A DNA stretch of 64,000 nt from Cordia subcordata (GCA_028554755.1 JAPTOF010000019.1:5714001-5778000); one strand, 5' to 3'; positions 35,460 to 47,575 are shown, numbered from the stretch's first letter. Notes: generated by a model not told the origin, from the letters alone. Numbers and translations are program-made.

Positions 35460-36950
35460 TTAGAGCTTCACAATTTCTGGGATGTGCACTGGGTACCTAT
35501 CGATGCAATCTTGCCATGGCCCATCCGTTGGCGTCTTGATCGTCCGGTTACACTTCCAAACGGCGCTGTTACACTTGAATCCACTGCCGAATGCAATCTG
35601 CCAAACCCTATCGCCCTTCTTCATCCGCCCTTTTGCTTCAATGTACCCCAACTCATACCATAAAGAAGACGAAGATGTGTTACCAAAACGATGAAGAGTC
35701 ATTCTAGAAGCTTCGACATGCTCAGCTGAGAGCTGAAGGTTCTTCTGAAGCTCATCGATGACCGCTCTTCCGCCGGCGTGGATGCAGAAGTGTTCAAAGG
35801 CTTGTTTGAAGTCTGGAATGTAGGGTTTCCACTTGGGGTTGAATATCTTCCGGCCGATGAGTGTGAAGAGAAAGAGCAGCTGCTCGGAGGCCGGCAACAC
35901 AAGAGGGCCAATCGTGGTGATGTTCGATTTCAAGGCTTCGCCGGCGATGATCATGAGGTCTTTGGAGAGGTTGATTCCAACTTTGGCTTGGGGGTCTTCT
36001 TGCTCGTACACGCATTTATAGGCTTTATCGTCAGAACCCTTGTGGGTTCGAACCACGTGGACGAGCCGGTACTTGGATCGGCTCCTCTCACGTCGCTTGT
36101 TCGACAAGAGGATGGCGGCGCCGCCCATGCGGAACAAGCAATTCGGGAGGAGCATTGCCCGCTCGGACCCTTGATAATAATTGGGCGTGATGATTTCAGT
36201 GCTAACTACAAGAGCATAAGAATTTGGGTGCACTTGAAGAAGATCTCTAGCCAAATCCACAGATATTAAGCCAGCACTACAACCCATTCCAGATAAGTTA
36301 TAGCTTTTAATGTTACTCCTCAGTTTGTACCTGTTCACCACCATGGCTGACAAAGATGGAGTTGGAGAAAACAAGCTGCAATTTACTATAAGGATATCAA
36401 TATCTTTGGGTTTGATCCCAGTCTTTTCCATCAATGAATCGATAGCTGAGAAGATCACAAGCTCAGCTTCGCCTCTCGCGGCCTCCATGGTTGGCTTTGG
36501 AGGTATGTAATGAATTGCAGGAGGCAAACAAGTCTCTTCTCCTAACCCTGATCTTTCAAGAATACGCATTTGGAACTCAACACTCTTTGGGTTATCCTTG
36601 AGAATCAGTCTGGAATGTTCCATGAACGTTGAGAAAGGCACGCGGCACGTAACAGGTGGCTTGTAGCACGCGTAATCGACTAAGTAGACTGATCGAGGCT
36701 TGGACATGAAGTAGACAGTGGCTATGAAGACGATGAAGAATGAAGAGCAGAGGACTTGGACGAGGTCCAAGTGGAGTGACCTCAGAATGTTGAGGATTTC
36801 TTCAGGGCCTAATCGCAACACCTCTAAGGTTATGGCCGCCATGATGGGTACGAGGAGGAAGGTTAGAATGTGGTTTACTAGGTATTGGTACCCAAGTTTA
36901 ACATACTTGAGCTTCACAGATTTGGAGAAATCAGGCAATACTTGTGGCAT
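35460..36950 (-). CDS. KCS: 3-ketoacyl-CoA synthase (KCS, FAE1 type)
   Basis: An intronless frame of 496 codons. KCS enzymes condense malonyl-CoA with a long-chain acyl-CoA, the first and substrate-selective step of very-long-chain fatty-acid elongation in the ER, feeding cuticular wax, suberin, sphingolipids or seed oil. Seen: the start MPQVLPDFSKSVKLKYVKLGY; two hydrophobic N-terminal segments (about 23-43 and 62-82); the FAE1/CUT1 domain; and the triad Cys224 (GMGCSAG), His391 (CIHAGGRAV) and Asn424 (RFGNTSSSS), the positions known from FAE1. Odd: the usual STENITQNWY block reads STEIITPNYY. The frame is open 56 codons further upstream, but that part is low-complexity and pyrimidine-rich and lies where a 5' UTR is expected, so the Met at 36950 is preferred. 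Which of the roughly twenty plant KCS members it is was not decided. Confidence 0.94.
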   Translation of the reverse strand: MPQVLPDFSKSVKLKYVKLGYQYLVNHILTFLLVPIMAAITLEVLRLGPEEILNILRSLHLDLVQVLCSSFFIVFIATVYFMSKPRSVYLVDYACYKPPVTCRVPFSTFMEHSRLILKDNPKSVEFQMRILERSGLGEETCLPPAIHYIPPKPTMEAARGEAELVIFSAIDSLMEKTGIKPKDIDILIVNCSLFSPTPSLSAMVVNRYKLRSNIKSYNLSGMGCSAGLISVDLARDLLQVHPNSYALVVSTEIITPNYYQGSERAMLLPNCLFRMGGAAILLSNKRRERSRSKYRLVHVVRTHKGSDDKAYKCVYEQEDPQAKVGINLSKDLMIIAGEALKSNITTIGPLVLPASEQLLFLFTLIGRKIFNPKWKPYIPDFKQAFEHFCIHAGGRAVIDELQKNLQLSAEHVEASRMTLHRFGNTSSSSLWYELGYIEAKGRMKKGDRVWQIAFGSGFKCNSAVWKCNRTIKTPTDGPWQDCIDRYPVHIPEIVKL

Positions 36951-36991
36951 TTTTTTTGTCTTTTGTTTTTTTGGGTTTCGTGATATGATAT

Positions 36992-37023
36992 GAAAGAAGA
37001 AGAAGAAGAAAAGAAGAAGAAGC
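36992..37023 (-). repeat. CTT-rich tract in the KCS 5' UTR
   Basis: GAAGAAGAAGAAGAAAAGAAG on the plus strand, hence a CTT-rich leader about 45-70 bases before the start codon on the coding strand. Such tracts are common in plant leaders. Confidence 0.6.
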
Positions 37024-37084
37024 TTGAAGATGGTAAGAGAAAGGAGATGATGAGGGGTTAGAGAGGAAATGAAGAAGGGTGGAT

Positions 37085-37095
37085 TTTTAAAGGCT
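37085..37095 (-). promoter_or_regulatory. TATA-like box of the KCS gene
   Basis: On the minus strand CCTTTAAAAATCC lies about 140 bases before the chosen start. It is the best TATA-like element in reach and would give a leader of about 110 bases. Confidence 0.35.
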
Positions 37096-39567
37096 GAAAA
37101 ATGGGGATCAGATGGCAATCAATGGAGGCAGATGAGAGGATTTAATGAACAACTTCACGTCACACAACGCTCACCTAGCTGGATTTTTTTTTTTTTTTTT
37201 TTGGTTGTCTAAGTCATAACCTCCTCAAGCATTTAAATTTCTTTTTTTTTTTTGAAAAAAATTATTTTAGTCTTTTTTGGGATATAAATTCTGATTTGCA
37301 CTTGTTTATCTTGTTTATGTTTAGGTAATTATGTCAAATCAAGGGGAAGCATGTTTATACTTGGCTTTGTTTTATCTCGCTATATATTTTTGACTTATAA
37401 GTCTTCCTCTTTGTCGCCATTAGTTTTTCTTTCTTTGGCTTGTATTACTCCCTGCGTTATAGTTTGACTGATGAACTCCTTATAGATTAAGCCCTTAGTG
37501 TTTTAGTATTTTCTATTTTTGTTTCATGTATGTGTCAACATTAAAGTTTTAATTTGCTTATAAATAAGCTAATTTTTATTTACAAAATATGCTTTATCAT
37601 ATTACAATTCTTTTTCTCAGACCTATACAGTCGATTTAAAAAGTTCCTTAATCATAATTAGACATTATTAATTAGTTTGCTCTCCGGGAAACGCTCTTCA
37701 TTTATAACATTAAACGTCTTAATTAATTCTAAAAATTGATGTGCTATCAACTATATATATGACAATTGTTTTGAAGCTTTTTCTTTAGTCCAAGTCTACA
37801 CACACACGCGCGCGTATATATATATAGCCGCAAATGGCAATTTTCTTTAGTCCAAGTCTTTGATGTTCCTCTTTTTTATTAGTCAAGTTCTTTTCACGAC
37901 ATTAATTACTCGATCTACTTATAGCAAATCCTTCTATGTGTTGCACCAGAAATTGGTTTGATGTATCGAACATTTTGCACGAGCAAAATTTAGTACTTTT
38001 AATTTTTTTTAATTATTATTGATAATCAGTTTTACATTTTTCAAATACTTTCATACTTGGAAATTTTTTTTGATCTATAAGATTTCTCTATATTCATGGT
38101 GTAATTGCAAAGATTTTTGTAGAATCTATTTTGCAAATCGGCCAATTTAATTGGAGACCGTACTCAAATGAAAATTCAAAAATGGTATTCATTGTAATTT
38201 GTAAATATATAAGAACTAATAACAAATTATATAAGAACTAATAACAAGAAAAAAATTGAGTATTTTAGATCAAGAAATTAATTTTCTATCTTAAAAGGAT
38301 GATGTCAATTATTTTAAAGATGAAAAATAATGCGTTACATAATAAGATGTAGCATTGCTTTATGTTTGTGTGTGTGTATGTGTGTGTGGAGCTGCAATTC
38401 AATCAACAGAGATAATAACTGGGGTTCCGTTGACGGTTGGAGTAGTTGTAGGTTAGGGTTGTGACAAATTGTTGCTGTTCAACTTGTGCAAATTTGACTT
38501 ACAGACTTTTTATTATTTAGGAAGCGCATTGTGAATAATTTTCTAAAATAAAACAAATGAAGATACTTTAATTTCCCAAAATGATTGGATGAAATTTTAA
38601 TAGTTTTTTGCTTCCCCTTCCAATCAAAAAGACTCTTGGCTGGCAAGGCAATATAGGAATTGTCGTATATTAATTATTTTTGTGATTCCTTGGTTCTTTC
38701 TGCGGTAGTCTTTTCTTTTTCTTTTCCTGTTTTTCTGTGAGTTTATTTTCTTGGCAAAGAAAAAAAAAACCTGCATTCAAGAAGATAAAAGAAAAAACAA
38801 AAAAAAAATCATGCAACATATATATCATGATATTTTTCTAGTTGAGATAGATTGTCATGTATTACTTCATGCCATAATATGTGACTGTGACATTTTTGAG
38901 TTAAATTCATACTCTTCGCGTGATATATAGCTAGCAAAGAAATGTTATTTTTGCTAAACAAATTAAACATCAAAACATGATTACTAATCAAAGAAATTAT
39001 GGGTTATCTCATTTGCATTGATACCATGCTAAAGAAGATTTTCAGAGCATTGAGGGCTAAAGCTACTCTTATCTCTTCGGAAGGAAATTATTAGTTCTTT
39101 CTGATTTGTAGATGGGAATGGAAATTAAATATTAAGATGTAGGGCAAGAATAGATTAATTAAAGCATCGCTAGCTACGATAAGTACTTTTATTCGCAAAA
39201 GCCGAGCTAAGAGGAAATCCGGTGCCACATCAGCTTCATATTCATGCACTTTTTTCCCCCAAAGGAGGCAACATCGATATTACAAATTAATCCATATATT
39301 TATTAGCCTCTTTATAAATATAAATCCCGAATGATATAGCATTTCTCTGCATTCTTCCATATAATTAAGGTGACATGGAGTCCAACCGTTGAGAGTTTCC
39401 CTTAATCCAATGGATCAAAATTTGAGAGTTCAATTCAACCTATCCTCTTGTAATCCCCCACTAATTGCCTCTCTCATATGTCATCTAGTTGTTTTGAAAT
39501 ACCTCTTCAACTACCTACCTCCCATCTAGTTCGCAGCAAAAAGAAAAGCAGATATCGTCCTACTGAA

Positions 39568-39966
39568 ATTAATGCTCTATTTGTTATAGTCTTATTTTAA
39601 GATACTTATTCTATTGAAATGAGGAAAATCTTATAAAATTTAAAACATCTTATCATGCATCTTTTAAAAAAATCAAAACAAACTATACTTTTTATCTATC
39701 TTATTTTTATAACTATAAAATGCATAGTGCATATGATAAGATATCTTAAATATTATAAGATATCTCCAAATTTCATGCATCCTTTAAAAATCTCAAAACA
39801 CACTATACTTTTTATCTTATAAGAAATAAACAATCCATCTATCTTATTTTTTATAACTATAAAATGCATAGTGCATATAATAAAATATCTTAAATGTTAT
39901 AAGATATCTCCAAATTTTAATAGGATAAACATCTTAAAACAAGATCATTCCAAACACACTATAAAT
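39568..39966 (-). mobile_element. MITE family E copy 2 with internal tandem duplication
   Basis: The ends match family E copy 1 in reverse (AATGCTCTATTTGTTATAGT at the left; GTGTGTTTGGAATGATCTTG on the other strand at the right). The interior is duplicated: about 39656-39776 and 39777-39921 repeat the same GCATC...CCAAATTT block, the second with an extra 25 bases or so. Confidence 0.7.
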
Positions 39967-41940
39967 CTTTAATTAGTTTTGCAAACCTCAAGTTTGCGAA
40001 GTTATAATTAGCTTAGGTTAACATAGCCTTGCATAAACCCACGTGGTGGCAAATACCGTGGCTTTAGAGTAGCCCCGCCGCCCTCCTCCGACCCATCCTC
40101 TTGATTTCTCTGGATTTGGATCCTCTTATAATAGAGAATATTGTGAAAAAAATTCAATAACAATGAATTGTATATATTATTTTATGAATATATTATCACT
40201 TCATGAATGTATTATCAATTCGTTATTACTAAATTTTCACCCATTGTATCACGTACATCTCACCTATTTTCTCCTAAATACGTATATCCACTCAAAGAAA
40301 CAGTCACTAAAATGTGGATACAGCTTTTCCCTCCCCTTCCATTCACAGAAAGTTGTTTTTATGCATAAGCATGCAATAACAAATAACTCTCTTAGTTACA
40401 CCTTTCCCCTTGAGCTAGTTGGAGCACATGATAATTATTTATTACATGGTAACTACATATTGCATAGGTTTTGATTGATGATAAAGTAATATTAGGGCTC
40501 GGATTAATCAACAATCCACAAGCATGCATACATAAAATATTGAATATAATAACTCATGTTTACTCGAGATGATATATGCAGCCTCAAGGAATCAATACTT
40601 CTTTTGAGGGAAAGAGCTTTGGTGCCTCGCTTTCCAATTTAGGACGATGAATTTCTAAGCCTCGCTTTCCAATTTAGGATGATGAATTTCTAACTTTGAG
40701 TTTGATGTTAACCTAAGTAATATTAAATAAATAGTGATCAGATAATCCAATGATCGATGCATATGATAATGAAAGAGCTACCATGATTCACCTACCTGGA
40801 GATTATCAACTCCTTTGGGTCCAAATGTTTTGGTATCTAGTTAGGTAAATTAGCCTTTCATCTTTATAACTAGTGAAGTAGTCATGAACTTGTAAACTTG
40901 TAATCCAAATTAAACTATTACACGGAAACCTCTTTATTTATGCCAAGAAATGCTTTTTTATACAAAGCCTATGCTTTTGGACAACAATTTTTGTCAAAAT
41001 ATGCATAATGACAGAGTGGTAAGATAATAATTCGTGACAATTATAGTTTTGATTTAAACCCTCAATTTCTTATTATTATCTTACAGTAACTTGGAATATG
41101 TATGAAATGTTGTAAAATAAAATTTGAAACCTAGAATAAATCCAAAAGTCTTGCTTCAGGCGAATTCTTCGGAGGAGGAAAAAAATACTATTTGTCAAAA
41201 CATACAAGTTACCCTCCATGTATGGAGTATGCATCTAATTTACTAGTACATCAATTGGGTCAACCTGCCCAAACTACACCGACCTTTATTGTCTTGTCTT
41301 CATTACCAAAAGGCAAAAAATTCACATGTTCCAATAGAAAATTTTGCTTCACATTTTAGCTTTGCTTTTTCGTGTGTCTGTTACCAACTTATTCGATACA
41401 TCATAATTAACCTCGTAAAGTTTGGATAGGACTTATAAAGTTACTAACAAATACGTACGTCTTATGTCGACAAACATACTGAAGGTTGTATCTCCCCCTT
41501 TGAAACCTATTCTTTCCTTAGAGTTTCCAAATCTTACCTCAGATAAACACTCATTTCAGTAAGTTTCATAATGTTAACACGCAAACTAAGACTATAGTAA
41601 ACCATGTATCTACATGTGCTTTCTTGCTTTAAAAGTTGGTTTTTGCGTGTGGGCTTTACATACTAAATCAGATGGTTTTCCACCAACTCGACTTTGAATA
41701 TATATATAGGTTAGTATATCTGAATATACCCTCATAATTTTCGATATAAGACAAGAATGATTTCTTTTCATGTCATATGTAATTCCTTAGTTAATACCCT
41801 AGACTCGTTTACGGCCTGCAAGTTATTGACCCTGAAATTATATGGTCGTATGTTCTCAAAGTGATTCAATATTTAAATACGAGTAAAATGCACATTATAT
41901 TTATCTAACTAGTTGATTATCCTTTTTATCATAAATTTAC
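39967..41940. other. intergenic, nothing recognised
   Basis: It contains a 35 bp tandem duplication (40624-40693). The frames here, including the 103-codon one at 40163, look like chance. Confidence 0.4.
40624..40693. repeat. 35 bp tandem duplication
   Basis: GCCTCGCTTTCCAATTTAGG starts both units (40624 and 40659). The units differ at one base (GACGATG versus GATGATG). Confidence 0.9.
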
Positions 41941-41942
41941 AA

Positions 41943-42240
41943 CATTAATGTGTGACCTGAACCGACAAGTAGGGGTTGAGCTCAAACAAGCTAAATGGAA
42001 TCCTACCAAGAATCAAGAAACGAGATTAACAAGAACTAAAATTTAATGTGTGACCTGAACCAACACGAACGGGATTGAGCAAAAATTGGGAAAAATCAAC
42101 CCAACTGTGATACCATGTTAAAAATTACTGAGATTCTTTCATAAAAATCAATTGGTCAATATAAAAAGCGTCCCAAGATCTTTAGTATGTGGTCTTAGGT
42201 TTCATATTTCTATCTGAGAGGAATGTACTTCAACACTTTT
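41943..42240 (-). mobile_element. TRIM-like fragment: LTR plus primer-binding site
   Basis: On the minus strand an LTR-like end finishes in TAACA at 42116 and is followed directly by TGGTATCACAGT (42115-42104), close to the methionine-tRNA primer site TGGTATCAGAGC. The LTR portion matches the LTRs of 43987-44509 for about 75 bases. The internal side has a short direct repeat (ATGTGTGACCTGAACC at about 41949 and 42047). The other LTR was not found. Confidence 0.55.
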
Positions 42241-42321
42241 AAAAAATGATACATAATCTCCTATCTTATCTTTTTCGTCCAAATTAATATATAGTGTATG
42301 ACACTTGCCTTTTTTTAATCT

Positions 42322-43240
42322 AACTACAAGAAAATGGGGCTTTTGTTACAAAAGTTAGTGACCGACAAAATCAGTCATTAATTATTATTAATTAGTGACT
42401 GATTTATGACGGAATTAAATATAAAAATTAGAAAATGTTTCATGTTGAAGTATTGACCGTTAGTGACCAATTTGTCACCGAATTAGTGACTGCAATAATT
42501 TAGTCACAAATCTGTTACTAAATCTATAACAGAATATTCTTTCGATCACTAACCCGTCACAAATATTTCATGGGTAGGTTAATTTCGGTCACTAATTTGT
42601 AAAGTGGAAGTTAGTCACTAATTGTGATTGATATTCAGTCACAAATCGGTCACAAATCGAATTCGATCACAGATCCATCACTAATTTGTAAAACATGATT
42701 CTGTAACTAATTGGTCACTAATATCGGTCGCAAATCTATAACAAATTGAATCGGCCACTGATTGTAACCGATATATCAGTCACCCAACAGTCACAAACCA
42801 AATTCGGTCACAAATCGATCACTAATTTGTGAAACATGGTTTGGTCACTTATTGTGACAGATATTTCGGTCACAAATTGAATTCAGTCATAAACCAGTCA
42901 CTAATTTGTGAAACATCATTTGGTTACTAATCAGTCACTAAATGTGACCAATATTTCGTCACAAATCCGTAACAAATTGAATTAATCACTAATTATGACT
43001 GATATTTCGATAACAAATCGGTTACAAATCAAATTCGGTCACAAATCAGTTACTAATTTGTGAAACACAACTCGGTCACTAATTGTGATGGATATTTCGA
43101 TCACAAATTAAATTCGGTCACTAACATGCAAAACACGATTCTGTCACTAATTGGTCACTAATTGTGACTGATTTTTATGTCACAAGTCAATCACAAATTA
43201 AATTCGGTCACTAATCGATTATTATTTGGTCACAAATCAT
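42322..43240. mobile_element. CACTA transposon end with subterminal repeat array
   Basis: It starts AACTACAAGAAAATGGGGC, one base off the canonical CACTACAAGAAAA terminus. It continues into about 900 bases of tightly repeated words of the type GGTCACTAATT, TGTGACTGATATTTCGGTCA and CACAAATCGGTCAC in both orientations, as in CACTA subterminal regions. No transposase and no opposite terminus were found within the window. Confidence 0.6.
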
Positions 43241-43986
43241 TTTTTCCTTTTTTAATGTTAAATGATATAACTCTAAATCATAGATTAATAAATAAAAATA
43301 AAAAATTCAAATATCTAGCTAACTTTATCTTTTTGGGGTGTATATTAATATTTCTATTTTTGAATTAAATAGAAAATCTTTTAATGGTTTAATGTATATG
43401 TTTTAATCACAATAAACTTAATTGATTTAGTTATATTACTAACTTTACTAAATTTACAGAGCTTGTTAATTCCAATTGTATTGCCAATTATATTTATTTT
43501 ACCTAAATTCTTAGTTTTTAACATAATGATAATTAACTTTATTGACACCAGTCTTATCGTCTAATTACTAACTTAATAATTTAATATATAATTTACACAC
43601 GCTTAAATTAATTGACTAGAACTATATGACTAATTTAATTATATTTGTATAACAAACTAACTAGAAGTATATCCCCCATCTTGTTTAGTTAATTACTGTT
43701 ATGCTACATATGGTAGGTTGCTAAAAGTTTCTAATGTGCCATATATTCTCACAAAAATATCTTTATTTACCATCACATGGTAGGTTGATATTAATAAGAG
43801 TACCTTTAAACAATGAGACTAATATGATAAATTTTAAAATATTAAAAGAATAATCAATAAATTAAACAAACTAACAGCAAAGTAACATTCATTTCACCCT
43901 TTGAATATCATATTTCAAACTTTGCAATGATCACAAGTAGGTTCAAGCAAAGCAAATGCAACCTTCAGTGTGGCTATATATCCTCC
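43241..43986. other. intergenic, nothing recognised
   Basis: Very AT-rich. It could include the rest of the CACTA relic, but no end was seen. Confidence 0.35.
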
Positions 43987-44112
43987 TATTAAGAATCACT
44001 GAGATTCTATCGTAAAAACTAATTGGTTAATATGAGAAATAGCCTAAGAACTTATATGATGATTATAAATCTGGAGATTTTTCGATGTGGGAAGTTTTTA
44101 TATGTTGTAACA
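43987..44112 (-). repeat. TRIM 3' LTR (minus-strand sense)
   Basis: Partner of the repeat at 44385-44509. The polypurine-like AGGGGA abuts its start on the minus strand. Confidence 0.72.
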
Positions 44113-44384
44113 CATCCCCTAACGTGTGACCTAAAATAATACTTGTACTACTTTAATGACTGGATGTGGATGGCCCAGGACTTGGACTTGAATTTGGATG
44201 GTCAAGAATGGGCTAGCACGTAAACGGATGTGACCGACGATGGTTGGATGAGACTACCAACAACACAGAGTTGATGCTGCTCAACTGCTTGCAGGGAGGG
44301 GCCACCATGAAAACGAACTTGACGGGTCACACGTGAACTTGTCCTCAGCACGAGAATTGGACCCAAAGTCCAGTTTTAATATTA

Positions 44385-44509
44385 TGTTAAGAATCACTGA
44401 GATTCTATCATAAAAACGAATTAGTTAATATGAAGAGTGGTCCAAGACCTTATTGATGACTCTAAATCTTGATATTTTTTTACGTGGAAAGTCTTTATAT
44501 GCTGTAATA
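44385..44509 (-). repeat. TRIM 5' LTR (minus-strand sense)
   Basis: It aligns with 43987-44112 over its full length, with TGTTAAGAATCACTGAGATT at one end and TTTATATGCTGTAATA at the other. Confidence 0.72.
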
Positions 44510-44514
44510 CCTCT

Positions 44515-47500
44515 AATTCTCCTTTATTATCTCCCTGTCCTATATTTTTTGACTTAATAATAAGTATTTGAGCCCCAAGAGTTACATGAAGTGATTAGAT
44601 AACAACTTACGTAGTACATGATTTTTTTGGTTAAATGTTTATAACTCGAATGCTGTCTCTTCATTGCAAATATTGTCTAACCTTGCTCTTTGTATTTGTT
44701 GCTTAGTGGATCTAATGCAAACTTTCTATTTTACATAAAAATGAGCCCTTTATCATCAACAAAATAAAAATTAAATAAATATGTAATAAGTAAATACTTG
44801 ATTATCAAGGTTAAATTAAATAAAGCCCTCCTGATTTTAACAATAATACAAAACCACTTTTTCCGGAGGGCAAAAATATAATTCAGATTAATTTCCGTGC
44901 AAATGATTAGACCTGATAGGGTTTTCTTTTTTTCTTTTTACATTTCTTTTCCAAATTATACGTAATACATTACGTGCTAAAGTAAAAGGCTGAATATCAC
45001 AGAGAAAGATATGGGTACGTTCTCTTTTTTATTTTCTGGGAGTAACTTAAAATTATTAGAGAGAGAACAGGCAACGGTCCCAGAGTTCTCCCAGCTAGAA
45101 AATAGATGTTCGGACATGGGCATGGCGAGTTTCTGTGCCTCCCATGGTTGGTTGAGAAGGGCTCCCTTCCTTTTCTCACGAAGGATTGCTATTTATATTA
45201 TTATTACAGTATCACATTATATTATTATTACAGTACCACATGATCCACACCCTACATGAAAAAATAGAAATATATACGATTGAGAACTACGTATGGTATA
45301 ACCTAATATTTCAGCAGGGAACGTTCTCCTGCATGCTTTTATTTTCCTGTTGTGAATTAATGGTTTCCCTGAATCCTCATAAATACTTTTAAAAAGTCAA
45401 AAAAGCGTATATATTAATTATCAAAGTGTTTAAAGAGCTATTAATTGACAACAGCAATTCAGATTGTTACATTATTAGAACTCCAAACTCTAAATGTTAC
45501 TGCAACATTTTGAAATTAAGTTGACACTGTTAAATCTTTCTTATATCATTATTTAATACAATTAAAAGAATGGATTGGGAACCATAAAAGTAACCATACA
45601 TGGATCGTAGAACTTCTCAGGAGGAATCTTTTTTAATTTCTAGAATTTGTAAGTTTAATTTAAGTACACAAAATATACCATGCATGCACCTGCATTAAGG
45701 TGCACCCGCCGCTCGTCATGATGCTAAGGCAGGTGAAAATCATGCGCCTATATTTAAAAAAAAAAAAAAATTGGAGCATTACAAACACTCAGTCACACAC
45801 ATAAACTCACACTCATGCACACACAAACACTCGCACTCTCGCATACCCATGCGACCCATCCTGCTCCTAACTGACGATCCCACCACTCGATCATCGATCG
45901 GTCACCACCAACACGACCCTCATCATGCACTGACCGCTGCCATCCTCTCTGATCATCATTGCCGACAACAACCACTGTCCACCACCATCTTTACGTGTTG
46001 CAATTTTCAAGCAAACTTCGACACCAAATTTGGCAACCCGCCGCCGCTCAAAGAGCACCAACAGCTTCTTTATACCGTCGGGCTTCCGACGTGCTTTGGG
46101 TTCTCCAGGGGATGTCCCAACGTTGATTCACCATTGACACTGTCGTTATTTTCTTTCTCATACCAACGAAGATTCCGACATTTTCTCACAACGTTGCAAC
46201 CACCGATATCTTCTTCTTCTCGTCGCGATTCTAATTATACCTTCCACATGCCATTTGAACGCTCCAAACTTCATCTGTCATTAAAGTTCATCTTCACTTT
46301 CAAGTGTGTGTATGTAGGTGTGTCTGTATGATTTTATTGCACATCAGTAACGCGTAAAGTTCACGCATAATGAGTACACAGTGCTCAAAAGGAACTTTGA
46401 GAATAGAAAGCATGATATAACCCCTCATATTTTTAATCTTGGAATCGCTATGCAAGATAAAAGGTTCATAAGAAAATTTATTAGGGACACCAGTATTGGA
46501 TTTTGAAAGATAAGTTTTATCTTCACCACCATGAACGATACTAAAATATTAGGGATCGGACCAGATCAATCAGGAAAAGTTAAACCTCAAGTAAATAATC
46601 TAATATTAAAAGTCCAAACAATTGGTAGCAACTGCATGGTTTGATCAGGAAAAGTTGAACAAGTTTACCTAAGAAATCTTTTAAAAGTTTACGATTCGAG
46701 CATAATTAATTAGAGTAATATTCTGTAAACTGTTAAGATGTCATCTCCACAAAGTTTTATTACAACAACTTCTTCATTACCCGAAGTGTAATTACATGTT
46801 TTCTTTTTTCTTCTTTTTCATTCTCTTTTCTATCCTGTTACTAAGGAGGTAATATACAAACTCGACTTCAGGACATACATTTGTTGGAAGCAGGGATGGC
46901 GACATATGGTTTACAGTGGTGTCATTTCACACCACTCGCTTTAAAAAAAAAAAGTTGTATACATATTACTCATTTTTTCTTAAAATATATATATATATAC
47001 ATATTACTCATTTTTTCTAATATATATATATATACATACATATTATGTTAAAAAATTAATTTTGACTTACTAAAATATCCCATGATCCCATGATTTTCCT
47101 TCCACCCTTTTCATTGAAAGTCATGTATTTGATAGTATTAAAGATGAAACGATAATTCAGCACTCTCAAAATATGAGGCTTCTAAAGTCATCACTCCAAA
47201 AGAGTTAATCTTAACGACTTGAACTATATCTAATATCAAATATCAAGTTTTTTTATATATGAATATCTTTATATTAACAGCAATAAAAAAAATTCCAACT
47301 CCGTCCCTAATTGGAAGGGCTTTTGCTTCACCATTCTTGACTCAGAGAAGGATTACTACATACATTTCAATCCAATATATGGTTAGGGATATCCTACAAA
47401 GTTATAAAAGAAAAAGTCAGAAATAAGAAACGTGACAGGAAAATATTAAGCAACAGCAAAAGCGCGAAGATAAAAAGGGAAGAGCATGCGGCACTCATAA

Positions 47501-47572
47501 TAAAGGAAGTAGGGACTACAACCTGTGAGTGGCCACTAAATGCAGCTAGCTGCTCCACCAAATTAAACATGG

Positions 47573-47575
<3 letters not shown>
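44515..47575. other. intergenic, one unrecognised open frame
   Basis: A 186-codon frame at 45771-46331 (+) lies in a GC-richer patch bounded by CA- and TG-repeat DNA. Its product is His-, Ser- and Thr-rich at the N-terminus, partly because of the CAC repeat, and has no motif I recognise. A poly-A run precedes it (45755-45769). A 38 bp unit is tandemly duplicated near 46961-47036. Confidence 0.35.

Larger units (their letters stand above)
36951..39567. other. KCS leader and promoter, then intergenic
   Basis: After the KCS leader there is AT-rich DNA with T runs at 37183-37202, a CA/CG-rich run near 37798-37820 and a TG run near 38367-38390. No other gene was recognised. Confidence 0.45.
43987..44509 (-). 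mobile_element. TRIM (miniature LTR retrotransposon), 523 bp
   Basis: Two direct repeats of about 125 bases, 43987-44112 and 44385-44509, flank a 270-base interior. Read on the minus strand the LTRs start TRTTACARCATATAAA and end TTCTTAAYA. The 3' LTR is preceded by the purine-rich GTTAGGGGA, and a degenerate primer site (TAATATTA) follows the 5' LTR. The flanks CCTCC (43982-43986) and CCTCT (44510-44514) look like a 5 bp target duplication with one mismatch. The interior is non-coding. Confidence 0.72.

Noticed and set aside
35778..36269. 163-codon plus-strand frame over the KCS gene
   Set aside because: It is the antisense shadow of the KCS coding sequence.
36951..37118. 56-codon N-terminal extension of the KCS frame
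   Set aside because: It is low-complexity (CTT-rich leader read as Leu/Phe/Lys), overlaps the TATA-like region, and typical KCS proteins start near the MPQVLPDF position.
40163..40474. 103-codon plus-strand frame
   Set aside because: Composition is that of random AT-rich DNA, with no motif and no splice context.
42322..43240. CRISPR-like array or satellite
   Set aside because: The repeats are irregular in spacing and orientation and start at a CACTA terminus; a transposon subterminal region explains them better.
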